Positions 38,922 through 48,331 of a stretch of DNA of 64,000 nucleotides are shown here, one piece after another. The notes below the pieces were generated by a model. That model searched no databases. It was not told the origin of the DNA and saw only the letters and a program-made list of their open reading frames with translations. Numbering within the stretch: position 1 is the first letter of the stretch; each line of letters starts with the position of its first letter. Both the position numbers and the translations under genes were made by a program. Origin of the DNA: UBA8389 sp035719105 (lineage in GTDB: Bacteria > Bacteroidota > Bacteroidia > Bacteroidales > UBA1402); contig DASTGN010000008.1 of the NCBI GenBank assembly GCA_035719105.1, forward strand, positions 434,001 through 498,000, given 5' to 3'.

Positions 38922-39449
38922 TTAATGAATCTTCGTATGTGATTCATATTCAGGTTTTGCATTGTGTAACTGAAGTTGATCAGAAGGATACTCAAGCAAA
39001 ACAGTAATGGTATCTTTGGGCAAAAATTGACGAACCAGGTTTGGATTCAACACTTCCATACGAATTCGAGCAATGCCGTATCGAACCATATCGATTTCTC
39101 TCGCTGCACGAAGTGTCAAATCGACTAAATGTTTCCCGCCGGGTCGAAACCGATCTGTCACCCTAACCACGACCGATTTGCCATTACGTAAATGCGTTAC
39201 CCGCACCCAAGTATCGTAAGGCAAATAGCTGGCACATGTATACGCCTCGTTATCAAGCAATTCACCATTAGACGTATGTCGACCTTGAAACTTGGCGGCG
39301 TAATAGGATGCTGTTCCGATACGTGAAGATAAGACTGTATCTCTGTTAGCAGCAAGAGCAACCTGCTTCTCAATCGCTTGAACAGAAAAGCAACAACAGA
39401 GTGTTACCATCAAGCAGATTATCCAATAAACGGAGGGGAAGTATTTCAT
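38922..39449 (-). CDS. rlpA: RlpA-like septal ring lytic transglycosylase family protein
   Basis: 175 aa from the ATG at 39449; a start 15 nt upstream (39464) is also possible. A signal peptide is present (MKYFPSVYWIICLMVTLCCCFSVQA). The double-psi beta-barrel domain shows GTASYYAAKFQGRHTSNGE, ACASYLPY-like YTCASYLPYDTWVRVTHL, KSVVVRVTDRFRPGG and HLVDLTLRAAREI, with the conserved RVTDRF core and the catalytic-region Asp. RlpA proteins cleave peptide-free peptidoglycan strands. No SPOR domain follows; the last 40 residues are an uncharacterised tail. It stands alone on its strand, divergent from the histidine-kinase/cyd run. Confidence 0.85.
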   Translation of the reverse strand: MKYFPSVYWIICLMVTLCCCFSVQAIEKQVALAANRDTVLSSRIGTASYYAAKFQGRHTSNGELLDNEAYTCASYLPYDTWVRVTHLRNGKSVVVRVTDRFRPGGKHLVDLTLRAAREIDMVRYGIARIRMEVLNPNLVRQFLPKDTITVLLEYPSDQLQLHNAKPEYESHTKIH

Positions 39450-39614
39450 TGTTTCGGTTTGCATCAGACTAATGTTGGGTAGTTTTTTTCAATCTTTAAA
39501 TAATTTTTACGCTCAGAATTCTTGAAGTAGAAATAATATCCACTATCTTCGGCTATTAACTCAAAGGCAGTTGTTTACATTATTCGAGTATCTTTTAAGA
39601 ATCAGAACAGTTAC

Positions 39615-41450
39615 ATGGACAGACACGATTACGGGGCAATTTACGATATTTTACTGAAAAATTCTTCAACATGCAGTCTAATGGTTGACTTGAATGGGAA
39701 GATCATCCTGTTCAACGATGCCTATGCCAATCTGATCGGCTACACCGTGGAGGAAATCAAACAACATGATTTTAGGGTTTATATCAGCGATTCCGCTTAC
39801 GATCGGGAAATTGGATTCATCAATCAATTGACCCAAGGAGAGAAATCTGACATTAAGTTTCGCTCCTCACGAGTGGCCAAAGGTGGAAGAGTCCTACAAG
39901 TCGATGTGACCGCCATTCTTTTTCGTGATGCGGACAACCAACCGGAATTCGTACTCAAGCGAATCGAAGATGTCACCAGCACCATCCAGTCGGAAGAAAT
40001 TCATAAGAACCAGCTGCATTACCTACAAACCATGCTGGAACAAATTCCATTGAGCATCTATTTTAAGGATAAACAAAGCCGGTTCATCACCAATAGCCTG
40101 ACACACATTAAGATGTTGGGGGGTGAATCTTTTGAGGATGTAAGTGGCAAAACCGACTTCGACTTTTTTGATCCGATTCATGCGCAGCAAGCCTTTGATG
40201 ACGAACAATACATTATGGCCACCGGTAAGACCATCAGTAAAGAGGAATCGATGACGCTGAAAAACGGCTCCATCCGTTGGGGACAAACCATCAAAACCAT
40301 CCTGCGAGACACCAACGGTGAAGTTACCGGCACCTACGGCATCACCAGTGACATTACGGAGATCAAATTGGCGGAAGAAAAACTGAATCAACTCAATGAG
40401 CAACTTTCCGCAAAAAACAAAGAATTGGAGAGTACTCTGGAGGAGCTTTCCAACACGCAAAATAAACTGATTTTCTCTGAAAAGATGGCCGCATTGGGCA
40501 ATCTGATCGGAGGGATCGCCCATGAAATCAATACACCACTTGGGGCCATCAAGGCTAGTTCCACCAACATCAACGATGTGGTAGAGAAGATCAATGTGGA
40601 CCTGCCCTGGTTGATCAACCACGCTTCGACAGACGAAATCAACTGGCTGTTCAATTTGATAAACGATTCGGATGCCAGGGATATTTCCGTTTTTTCAAAG
40701 GATGAACGCCAAAAAAAACGTGATTTGACGGCACTTTTGGAAAAAAACAACATCGAAAATGCCATCAGCATTGCCGATACCATCGTGACGCTTCGATTGA
40801 ACAAAACGGATGAAGAATATTTGGAATTCCTTAGCTTGCCAAATGCACAAATCCTGCTCCAAATGTTAAAAGTATTGTTTTCCCTCAAGCGGAACGCAAA
40901 CAACATCTATATTTCCGTTGAAAAGGCGTCGCATGTGGTTCGTGCACTGAAGAATTACATCCATAAGAATAATTCCGGCACCAAAGAATCCGCCAATTTA
41001 GTCGAAACAATCGAAACGGTGCTCATCTTGACTGCCAACATGCTCAAAAACAACAAGATAGAAGTCATCACACAATTTGAGAAGGTTCCCTTGTTGTTTT
41101 GCAGGCAGGATGAAATTTGTCAGGTTTGGACCAATCTCATTACCAATGCCGTTCAAGCCATGGACCAAGGTGGAACCTTGGAAATCGGCATCAAATCAAA
41201 AGACGATGAACATATTCTGGTCTGGTTCAAAGATTCAGGAAGCGGTATTTGCCCAGAGACAGCCAAACATATTTTTGAACCCTACTTTACTACCAAAGAA
41301 ACAGGAATTGGCACTGGAATGGGGCTGGACATCTCCCGCCAAATCGTTGAGAATCATCACGGACGCATTTATTTTGAAACTACTACCGATCAAGGCACCA
41401 CTTTTTTTGTGGAAATACCCTTGAATCAGGATCAGAAACTACCTAACTAA
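39615..41450 (+). CDS. PAS-domain sensor histidine kinase
   Basis: 611 aa, no clear transmembrane helix, so a cytoplasmic sensor. Two PAS domains (about 8-125 and 135-252), then a coiled coil (252-288) and the H-box with H303 in GGIAHEINTPLGAIK. An unusually long spacer (about 320-475) separates it from the HATPase domain with N box NLITNAVQAM, G1 DSGSGI, F box FEPYFTTKE and G2 GTGMGLDISRQI. It lies 9 nt before the response-regulator/kinase gene and, through it, is linked to cydAB. PAS input plus a bd oxidase suggests redox, oxygen or respiratory-state sensing; the ligand is unknown. Confidence 0.92.
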   Translation: MDRHDYGAIYDILLKNSSTCSLMVDLNGKIILFNDAYANLIGYTVEEIKQHDFRVYISDSAYDREIGFINQLTQGEKSDIKFRSSRVAKGGRVLQVDVTAILFRDADNQPEFVLKRIEDVTSTIQSEEIHKNQLHYLQTMLEQIPLSIYFKDKQSRFITNSLTHIKMLGGESFEDVSGKTDFDFFDPIHAQQAFDDEQYIMATGKTISKEESMTLKNGSIRWGQTIKTILRDTNGEVTGTYGITSDITEIKLAEEKLNQLNEQLSAKNKELESTLEELSNTQNKLIFSEKMAALGNLIGGIAHEINTPLGAIKASSTNINDVVEKINVDLPWLINHASTDEINWLFNLINDSDARDISVFSKDERQKKRDLTALLEKNNIENAISIADTIVTLRLNKTDEEYLEFLSLPNAQILLQMLKVLFSLKRNANNIYISVEKASHVVRALKNYIHKNNSGTKESANLVETIETVLILTANMLKNNKIEVITQFEKVPLLFCRQDEICQVWTNLITNAVQAMDQGGTLEIGIKSKDDEHILVWFKDSGSGICPETAKHIFEPYFTTKETGIGTGMGLDISRQIVENHHGRIYFETTTDQGTTFFVEIPLNQDQKLPN

Positions 41451-41459
41451 TTATCTGAA

Positions 41460-42659
41460 ATGAAACAAGCTATCATTTGTGTTGACGATGAGGATATTAT
41501 CCTCGAAGCACTTAAAGATCAACTCGGTCCTTTTTTTGAAAATCAATTTTTAATTGAAACATCAACGACCGCTGAAGAAGCGCTCGAAATTTACGACGAA
41601 CTCGTTCAACATGGTTACGAAGTTCCGGTGGTGATTTCTGATTATCTGATGCCTTCCATGCGTGGCGATGAATTTCTCATCAAAATTCACGAACGCAATC
41701 CAAACATCCTGAAAATATTATTGACCGGTCATGCCAACATCGAAGGCATTGCCAATGCCATCAACAATGCCAACCTGTATCGTTTCATTCCGAAACCATG
41801 GGATCGCGACGATCTGATTCTAACCGTTCGGGAAGCCATTCGCAGCTTCATTCAGGAACTGGAAATTCGCCGCAAGAACATTGAATTGCAAGAAATCAAC
41901 GATCATTTGGAAATTTTAGTCAAAGAGCGTACCGCTGAATTGGCCAATGCCAATGCCACCAAAGACAAATTTTTCTCAATCATCGCGCACGACTTAAAAA
42001 ATTCATTCAATGGACTTTTGGGATATTCCAACATTCTGCTTTCCGATTTCGATTCGTTCGTGGACATGGATAAGATCAAAATGATCTCAGCCATCAAGCA
42101 GGTTTCCGAAAACACCTATAAGTTGTTGCAGAACTTGTTGGATTGGGCCCGGGTTCAGACAGGCGTCATTTCTTTCAATCCGGAAAAAATACAGTTGAAC
42201 GCCCTGATTCAGGATGAATTTTACATGCAACGCAAGTTGGCGGAACAAAAAAATATCCTTTTGGACAATGATATGGAGAAGGATATTTTTATTTCTGCAG
42301 ATAACAACATGGTTTCAACTGTCGTACGTAACTTGCTTTCCAATGCGGTGAAGTTTACGAAATCTGGTGGAAAGGTCGTTCTGTCGCTAAAAAAAGTGGG
42401 AGAAACGGCTGAAATCAGCATAAAAGACACCGGAATTGGAATTTCCAAGGAAAATCTTGCAAAATTATTTAAAGTGAACGAAAATTTTAAGACATTTGGT
42501 ACAAATAACGAAGAGGGTACCGGACTTGGTCTGATTTTGTGCAAAGAATTCATCTTGAAAAACAGAGGTGACATCAAAGTTAACTCCGAAGTAGGTATTG
42601 GAACCGAGATACTGGTCCGTCTGCCCCTCTTTTTAGATAACGAATTCAGCTGTGTATGA
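41460..42659 (+). CDS. response regulator-histidine kinase fusion (REC-HisKA-HATPase)
   Basis: 399 aa. The N-terminal receiver domain has acidic residues D9/D10, phospho-acceptor D61 in VVISDYLMPSMRG, and K112 in RFIPKPWD, of the RpfG-like receiver type (LLTGHANIEGIANAIN). A coiled coil follows (about 128-168), then the H-box with H177 in FFSIIAHDLKNSFNG, N box NLLSNAVKF, G1 KDTGIGI and G2 GTGLGLILCKEF. There is no DNA-binding domain. It is probably phosphorylated by the kinase encoded 9 nt upstream. Its stop overlaps the DUF4492 start by 4 nt, coupling it to cydAB. Confidence 0.92.
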   Translation: MKQAIICVDDEDIILEALKDQLGPFFENQFLIETSTTAEEALEIYDELVQHGYEVPVVISDYLMPSMRGDEFLIKIHERNPNILKILLTGHANIEGIANAINNANLYRFIPKPWDRDDLILTVREAIRSFIQELEIRRKNIELQEINDHLEILVKERTAELANANATKDKFFSIIAHDLKNSFNGLLGYSNILLSDFDSFVDMDKIKMISAIKQVSENTYKLLQNLLDWARVQTGVISFNPEKIQLNALIQDEFYMQRKLAEQKNILLDNDMEKDIFISADNNMVSTVVRNLLSNAVKFTKSGGKVVLSLKKVGETAEISIKDTGIGISKENLAKLFKVNENFKTFGTNNEEGTGLGLILCKEFILKNRGDIKVNSEVGIGTEILVRLPLFLDNEFSCV

Positions 42660-42880
42660 AGAAGATCCTGTTATCAGTCATTCGATTCTATTACGAAGGT
42701 TTCCGAGACATGAAACTTGGCAAGACCTTGTGGCTGATAATTCTGATCAAACTTTTTATCATGTTCCTCGTTTTGAAGGTTTTCTTTTTTCCCAATTTCT
42801 TAGGAAGTAAATTCCAAACAGAAAATGAGAAGGCTGATTTTGTAGGCAAACAATTGATAGATCGTACTATTAATCCTTGA
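42656..42880 (+). CDS. DUF4492 small membrane protein preceding cydA
   Basis: 74 aa, one transmembrane helix (about 25-45, LWLIILIKLFIMFLVLKVFFF) after a basic N-terminus (FYYEGFRDMKLGKTLW). This matches DUF4492, which in Bacteroidales directly precedes cydA. By analogy with the small CydX/CbdX subunits it may be an accessory or assembly subunit of the bd oxidase; that is inference. The start overlaps the upstream kinase stop (ATGA) and cydA follows after 9 nt. Confidence 0.88.
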   Translation: MKKILLSVIRFYYEGFRDMKLGKTLWLIILIKLFIMFLVLKVFFFPNFLGSKFQTENEKADFVGKQLIDRTINP

Positions 42881-42889
42881 GAATAAACT

Positions 42890-44455
42890 ATGGAAACACT
42901 TGATCTTTCTTTGGTTGACTGGTCGCGGGCACAATTTGCCCTGACCGCAATTTACCACTGGTTGTTCGTACCGCTGACACTTGGTTTGGGAGTCATTATC
43001 TCCATCATGGAAACGTATTATTACAAGACCGGCGACGAAGAATGGAAACGCATCACTCAGTTTTGGATGAAACTATTCGGCATCAACTTCGCCATCGGTG
43101 TTGCAACCGGTATTATCCTCGAATTTGAATTCGGAACCAACTGGTCCAATTACAGTTGGTTCGTCGGTGACATCTTTGGAGCCCCATTGGCCATCGAAGG
43201 TATCATGGCTTTCTTTATGGAATCAACCTTCATTGCAGTGATGTTTTTTGGTTGGAACAAAGTGAGCAAAAAATTCCATTTGGCCTCCACCTGGCTCACG
43301 GTGATCGGGGCAACGCTTTCGGCTTTGTGGATCTTAGTGGCTAACGCATGGATGCAGTTTCCGGATGGTATGCACTTTAATCCGGATACTGTTCGAAATG
43401 AGATGGCCGACTTTTGGGCTGTCTTGTTTTCACCGGTAGCCATGAATAAATTTTTCCATACGGTCACATCCAGTTGGATGGTCGGTTCGGCCTTTGTAGT
43501 AACGATTTCAGCCTGGTTCATACTTCAGAAAAGGGAACTCGAAATGGCAAAACGAAGCATTCGAATCGCAGCTGCTTTTGGTTTGTTGGGAACCCTTTTG
43601 ACTGCTTTCACCGGCGACGGTTCTGCTTATCAAGTAGCTCAGAAGCAACCCATGAAGCTGGCTGCCATGGAAGGCCTATATCAAGGACAAAATAAAGCTG
43701 GATTGATTGCTTTCGGCATTTTGAATCCTGCAAAAAAATCTTTTGACGACGCCGTCAATCCTTTTGTCATCAAGATCGAAGTTCCTGGGTTGTTGTCCTT
43801 GATGGCGAACCGAAAACCAGATTCCTTTGTGCCTGGTGTCAATGACCTTGTCAACGGAGGATTTCCCATGGTTTCAAAAAATGGCGAACCGGGAGTTGCG
43901 CTCTCGGCCGAACAAAAAATGGAAAAAGGTAGAATGGCAGTTCTAGCCCTGAAAGAGTACAAATTGGCTCGCACGGCAGGCAATGATTCTTTAGCCAAGA
44001 TAAACCAGGCTCGGTTGGAAGAAAATTTTCCCTATTTCGGTTATGGCTACATCCAGGACAAGAACCAGTTGGTGCCCAACGTCCCACTTACTTTTTATAC
44101 GTTCCACCTGATGGTGATGATCGGCATGTACTTTATTTTATTTTTCGCTTTGGTTTGGTTCCTGAACTATAAAAACAAGTTGAACAGTCAGAAATGGATG
44201 CTTTGGCTTTCACTACTCGGTATTCCTTTGGCTTACATCAGTTCCGAATGCGGTTGGATTGTGGCAGAAGTCGGTCGTCAACCTTGGGTCATTCAAGACA
44301 TCATGCCTGCCAGCATGGCTGTTTCTCAAATCAGTGCCAGCTCAGTTCAAACCACTTTCATCCTTTTTGCAGTATTGTTTACGGTTTTGTTGATTTCTGA
44401 ATTGAGCATTATGATCAAACAAATCAGGAAAGGTCCGGAAGGGCTGAACCATTAA
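42890..44455 (+). CDS. cydA: cytochrome bd ubiquinol/menaquinol oxidase subunit I
   Basis: 521 aa integral membrane subunit carrying haems b558, b595 and d. Landmarks: WSRAQFALTAIYHWLFVPLTLGLG with the haem-ligand His near residue 23, FGTNWSNYSWFVGDIFGAPLAIEG, the quinol-region QPMKLAAMEGLYQGQ, and GWIVAEVGRQPWVIQ. A region of about 100 residues (about 280-395) between helices corresponds to a Bacteroidales-specific insertion around the periplasmic loop. It reduces O2 to water at low oxygen and generates proton motive force. It follows DUF4492 by 9 nt and precedes cydB by 12 nt. Confidence 0.97.
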   Translation: METLDLSLVDWSRAQFALTAIYHWLFVPLTLGLGVIISIMETYYYKTGDEEWKRITQFWMKLFGINFAIGVATGIILEFEFGTNWSNYSWFVGDIFGAPLAIEGIMAFFMESTFIAVMFFGWNKVSKKFHLASTWLTVIGATLSALWILVANAWMQFPDGMHFNPDTVRNEMADFWAVLFSPVAMNKFFHTVTSSWMVGSAFVVTISAWFILQKRELEMAKRSIRIAAAFGLLGTLLTAFTGDGSAYQVAQKQPMKLAAMEGLYQGQNKAGLIAFGILNPAKKSFDDAVNPFVIKIEVPGLLSLMANRKPDSFVPGVNDLVNGGFPMVSKNGEPGVALSAEQKMEKGRMAVLALKEYKLARTAGNDSLAKINQARLEENFPYFGYGYIQDKNQLVPNVPLTFYTFHLMVMIGMYFILFFALVWFLNYKNKLNSQKWMLWLSLLGIPLAYISSECGWIVAEVGRQPWVIQDIMPASMAVSQISASSVQTTFILFAVLFTVLLISELSIMIKQIRKGPEGLNH

Positions 44456-44467
44456 AACAATTGAACG

Positions 44468-45610
44468 ATGGACTACTCTTTTTATCAACATTATTGGTGG
44501 TTCCTAATCTCATTGTTGGGAGCCTTGCTTGTTTTCTTAACGTTTGTTCAAGGTGGACAAAGCCTTCTGTATCAAATTGGTAAAACCGATTTGGAACGGA
44601 CCATGCTGATCAATGCCCTTGGGCGGAAATGGGAATTCACCTTTACAACGCTGGTAACATTTGGTGGTGCCTTTTTTGCATCCTTTCCGTTATTCTATTC
44701 TACCAGTTTTGGTGGAGCTTACTGGGCATGGATGGCATTGCTGTTTTGTTTCATCATCCAAGCGGTTTCTTACGAATTCCGTAGCAAAAAAGGCAATTTA
44801 TTAGGCAAGAAAACTTTTGATATTTTCCTGTTCATCAATGGAATAGGCATCTTTTTGTTGGGTGTGATCGTTGCCACGATGTTCACTGGTTCGGAATTTG
44901 TAGTCAACAAAGCCAATTTGACCAACACGGCCATGCCGGTGATTTCTACCTGGAGCAATCCTTTGCACGGATTGGAAGCGATGTTGAATGTCCGAAACAT
45001 TTTATTAGGTTTGGCCGTCTTGTCATTGGCCCGTATCCTTGGGGAATTATATTTCATCCAAACCATTAATGATGTTGATATTCAGGCTCGTTCTCGAAAA
45101 GCACTTATTTGGGATACCGTTTTTTTCCTCGTGTTTTTCAAGACGTTTCTACTTTGGACCTTACTGGCAAAAGGTTTTGCCGTCGACCCCGAAACCCAAG
45201 GGATTTCTTTGGTCAGCGCCAAATATCTGAACAATCTTTTGGAAATGCCTATCGTGCTGATACTCTTTTTATTGGGAGTACTATCCGTTTTGTTCGGAAT
45301 CCTTAGAACCTTGTTCAAACCCGGATTCATTCAAGGAATCTGGTTTACAGGTATAGGAACAGTAGCAACCGTTTTGGCCCTTTTGTTAATTGCGGGTTGG
45401 AACCATACGGCTTACTATCCCTCCACTTCCGACCTACAAAGTTCATTGACCATTCAAAACAGTTCCTCCAGCTTGTTTACCCTACAAGTAATGAGTCTGG
45501 TTTCGCTCATGATTCCTTTCGTACTTTGGTATGTTTTCAAAGCATGGAAAGCCATCAATAAAAAACAAATCGATGCGAATGAAATGAAAGGCAACGACAT
45601 GAAATATTGA
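44468..45610 (+). CDS. cydB: cytochrome bd oxidase subunit II
   Basis: 380 aa with about eight or nine transmembrane helices. The N-terminal block FYQHYWWFLISLLGALLVFLTFVQGGQSLL, then NALGRKWEFTFTTLVTFGGAFFASFPLFYS and the YEFRSKKGN segment, are characteristic of CydB. It pairs with CydA in the two-subunit quinol oxidase. It is the last gene of the kinase-kinase-DUF4492-cydAB run. A gap of 113 nt with its own -7 box separates it from the following outer-membrane protein gene. Confidence 0.95.
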   Translation: MDYSFYQHYWWFLISLLGALLVFLTFVQGGQSLLYQIGKTDLERTMLINALGRKWEFTFTTLVTFGGAFFASFPLFYSTSFGGAYWAWMALLFCFIIQAVSYEFRSKKGNLLGKKTFDIFLFINGIGIFLLGVIVATMFTGSEFVVNKANLTNTAMPVISTWSNPLHGLEAMLNVRNILLGLAVLSLARILGELYFIQTINDVDIQARSRKALIWDTVFFLVFFKTFLLWTLLAKGFAVDPETQGISLVSAKYLNNLLEMPIVLILFLLGVLSVLFGILRTLFKPGFIQGIWFTGIGTVATVLALLLIAGWNHTAYYPSTSDLQSSLTIQNSSSSLFTLQVMSLVSLMIPFVLWYVFKAWKAINKKQIDANEMKGNDMKY

Positions 45611-45680
45611 ATTATAATCAGGTGGGGGACTCTTTGTGAAAAAAAGTGAAAAATCAGGAAGAAATACTGCAAAAAAACAA

Positions 45681-45688
45681 TAAATTTG
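45681..45688 (+). promoter_or_regulatory. candidate -7 promoter box after cydB
   Basis: TAAATTTG matches TAnnTTTG, 35 nt before the ATG at 45724. No obvious -33 TTG. It suggests the outer-membrane protein gene is transcribed separately from cydAB. Confidence 0.4.
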
Positions 45689-45723
45689 TTCCATGACCAT
45701 TTAACTATATAATACCAATCGAT

Positions 45724-47214
45724 ATGAAAAAGACCCCAAAAATGTTTCTGTCGCTGATTTTATTAAGCCTATGCAGTTTTTCACTGTTTGCAGAAAATTC
45801 AGAAATAGCCGAAACGGAGAGCACTACCGATGTAGCTAGTACAAGCAGTATCGAAGGCGGTGAATTTGACATGGGGCAAATGATGGAAAAGACCAACTCC
45901 TTGGGGGCTTATTTCGGATATACCAATATTGGTGGTGAAAACGTAATCGGCTTTCGCATTCAACCGGACTTTCAAATCGGCAAGCTGGGAATCGGTTTGG
46001 ACATACCCGTTCAATTCAGCATTACCAATAAAAGTTTCAGAACTGAAGAATTCAAAGATGGTGTTGGCCTGTTGCGTATGATTCGTTTTTTAAGTTGGGG
46101 TACCAAGAAACAAGATGATTACTACATCAAAGTGGGCGATCTGACCGGATCGTTCTTGGGATATGGCATGCTGATCAACAACTATTCCAACTCTATTTCT
46201 ATCGATAAACGCAAAATCGGGGTCGACTTAGACTTTTGCTTTGGCAAAATGTGGGGGATTGAGGTGTTGTACAGTGACGTCAATGTCAAGTCACTCAATC
46301 TGTTGGGTATCCGTCCATACATTAGACCCTTGGGTTTAACCGGAATTCCCATCATCAAGACTTTCGACATCGGTGTTCAATATGTGACCGACCGTGACAA
46401 AACGGGCGACATGCTTGCTGGAGATGCCTCTTCAAACCACAACACATTTATTGGAAACGGTGGTGTCAATGCAGAAGCTCTCGATATGGGTGTGACCCTT
46501 TTAAATATGCCCATGATTCGTTTGCAAGCATTTGGATCGGCAGCCAGAATGGAAAGAAATCGCAGCAGTGCCTTGAATCAAGCCTTGCAAGATTCAATCA
46601 ATGGTCATGCCTCTGCAGAATACATCCAGGATGTTCAGAATTATCAAAGCGATGGTGTCGGGTATGGTCTTAGTGCAGGTTTAGATTTGAAATTCAAGTT
46701 CTTAGGCAATATGCTCCGTCTGGATGCCCGTGCCGAACGTTTGTGGTATACCAATAATTTTATTCCGCACTTCTTCGATGTTTCCTACGAAATGAACAAA
46801 GATGCCAGAATCATGGAGGTGGTTACCGCTAAAGCCCAAAAAGGTTATTATGCAGAATTGGGCCTCATGGTACTAAGCAAAATCATGGTCAGTGGTGGAT
46901 TATTGATGCCTGATAACATGGGACCGAACAATCCGGCTTTGTTGCGACTCATCCTGGACGGTTCCAAAATATCTAAATCCATTGTTTTGGAAGGAGAGTA
47001 CGTCAAAGGAGGCCTAACGTCATTCAACGATGTTATCTCATTGGATGAAAGGTCATTAGTATCGGTACGTGCAGCTTATAAATTATTAAACATGTTTTGC
47101 GTCGGGGTTGATTACAACTGGACGTGGGCAAATGTGGGCGGTAAGTTTAAACCGAGCAGCTATGTCTCACCTTACGTAGGTGTCAAGTTCGACCTACCTT
47201 TTATGAATAAGTAA
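45724..47214 (+). CDS. predicted outer-membrane beta-barrel protein, unknown function
   Basis: 496 aa with a signal peptide (MFLSLILLSLCSFSLFAEN). After an acidic Ser/Thr-rich linker (about 25-50) the protein is a series of alternating amphipathic strands ending in aromatic or hydrophobic residues (for example GAYFGYTNIGGENVIGFRIQ, LRLDARAERLWYTNNFIPHFF), and the C-terminus VSPYVGVKFDLPFMNK is typical of an outer-membrane barrel. I do not recognise a named family. It stands between cydB and an AraC-type regulator gene 31 nt downstream, so it may share an mRNA with that regulator. Confidence 0.7.
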   Translation: MKKTPKMFLSLILLSLCSFSLFAENSEIAETESTTDVASTSSIEGGEFDMGQMMEKTNSLGAYFGYTNIGGENVIGFRIQPDFQIGKLGIGLDIPVQFSITNKSFRTEEFKDGVGLLRMIRFLSWGTKKQDDYYIKVGDLTGSFLGYGMLINNYSNSISIDKRKIGVDLDFCFGKMWGIEVLYSDVNVKSLNLLGIRPYIRPLGLTGIPIIKTFDIGVQYVTDRDKTGDMLAGDASSNHNTFIGNGGVNAEALDMGVTLLNMPMIRLQAFGSAARMERNRSSALNQALQDSINGHASAEYIQDVQNYQSDGVGYGLSAGLDLKFKFLGNMLRLDARAERLWYTNNFIPHFFDVSYEMNKDARIMEVVTAKAQKGYYAELGLMVLSKIMVSGGLLMPDNMGPNNPALLRLILDGSKISKSIVLEGEYVKGGLTSFNDVISLDERSLVSVRAAYKLLNMFCVGVDYNWTWANVGGKFKPSSYVSPYVGVKFDLPFMNK

Positions 47215-47245
47215 GCCACATTGTACCACCGACCGCATAAAATTT

Positions 47246-48331
47246 ATGTCAGCGGAAACCCTTTTTAGAGAATTCACCAACATTTCTCTGTACATTTCGG
47301 CGACGTTGTGCGTCTTACTGGTTTTTGTGCGAGCACCACAAAAACAATCTCTAAGGCCATACCGAATCACTCGTCATGCACTCATTCTGTCATTCTTTTT
47401 GGTAACCCTGCTCAATTTGGGTGAGATTTACCAAAAGAATGTTGATATTAAACACCATTTGGTGATTTTGGATACGTTGGTCATTTCCTCGTATCAAATC
47501 TTCTTTTTTGCTGCCACCCTCATCACCATGCTGGATTTCCGTTCATACACCTCACGGAAAGTTCTAATGGAACTGCTTCCGACAACTGCATTTTCCATCA
47601 TCGGTTATCTATTTTTTCTGACCGAAGAAACCCTACTGCTGCATGTTTGGTATTGGATCTTTGGTGCCTATTATGTACTTCAATTGATTCGATATACATT
47701 CTTTTATGTAAAAGTCAATCGAAACACGGTCAAGAAATTGGATAATTTTTTTTCTGAAGAGACAGCCAGAAGGTTGAAATGGACAGGAGGAGCCTTCCTA
47801 TGGTTGTTTCTTGGGGGTATTTTATCGTTTCTATCGTTGTTTCTGAATGTTTGGTTCAGCCTCTTCTTTACGGTTTTTTACACCTTGTTTTATATCTACT
47901 TCTGTATACATTATCTGAATTATGTGACCCTTTTCCTCGATATGGAGCCCGCATTCTCCTTACCGGATGAATCTTTGACGAAGGAAAAGAGTGTCAACAA
48001 GACTTTTGAGCAACTGGAAAAGGCTATTGATCAATGGGAAAAGGAAAAACATTATTCTGAACCCGGCATCACCATTGAACAAGTTGCGGCCCAACTCAAC
48101 TCGAACCGAACCTACTTATCCACACACATGAACCTTCATCGAAAAATCACTTTTAAGGAGTGGATCAACACTTTACGCATCGAGGAAGCCAAGATTTTAT
48201 TGAAAAACAATTCAGATACGCCTGTCAGTCAAATAGGTATGATGGTTGGTCTTCCCGATAAAAGTAATTTTGGAAGGCAATTTTCCAGGTTGACCGGTAA
48301 AAGTCCCCAAGCTTGGCGAAAGGGTCAATGA
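47246..48331 (+). CDS. membrane-anchored AraC-family transcriptional regulator
   Basis: 361 aa. The first 235 residues contain about six to seven hydrophobic helices (for example ISLYISATLCVLLVFV, GAFLWLFLGGILSFLSLFL, FFTVFYTLFYIYFCIHYL). They are followed by a cytoplasmic linker and an AraC-type double helix-turn-helix (about 270-360: ITIEQVAAQLNSNRTYLSTHM and VSQIGMMVGLPDKSNFGRQFSRLTGKSPQAWRKG). The layout is a one-component sensor with a membrane input domain. Signal and targets are unknown; the outer-membrane gene just upstream is the nearest candidate. The region immediately downstream contains an inverted repeat GTGGTCA/TGACCAC. Confidence 0.88.
   Translation: MSAETLFREFTNISLYISATLCVLLVFVRAPQKQSLRPYRITRHALILSFFLVTLLNLGEIYQKNVDIKHHLVILDTLVISSYQIFFFAATLITMLDFRSYTSRKVLMELLPTTAFSIIGYLFFLTEETLLLHVWYWIFGAYYVLQLIRYTFFYVKVNRNTVKKLDNFFSEETARRLKWTGGAFLWLFLGGILSFLSLFLNVWFSLFFTVFYTLFYIYFCIHYLNYVTLFLDMEPAFSLPDESLTKEKSVNKTFEQLEKAIDQWEKEKHYSEPGITIEQVAAQLNSNRTYLSTHMNLHRKITFKEWINTLRIEEAKILLKNNSDTPVSQIGMMVGLPDKSNFGRQFSRLTGKSPQAWRKGQ

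Noticed and set aside
40023..40622. 199-codon minus-strand frame opposite the PAS kinase
   Set aside because: Opposite the second PAS domain and the H-box; no independent support.
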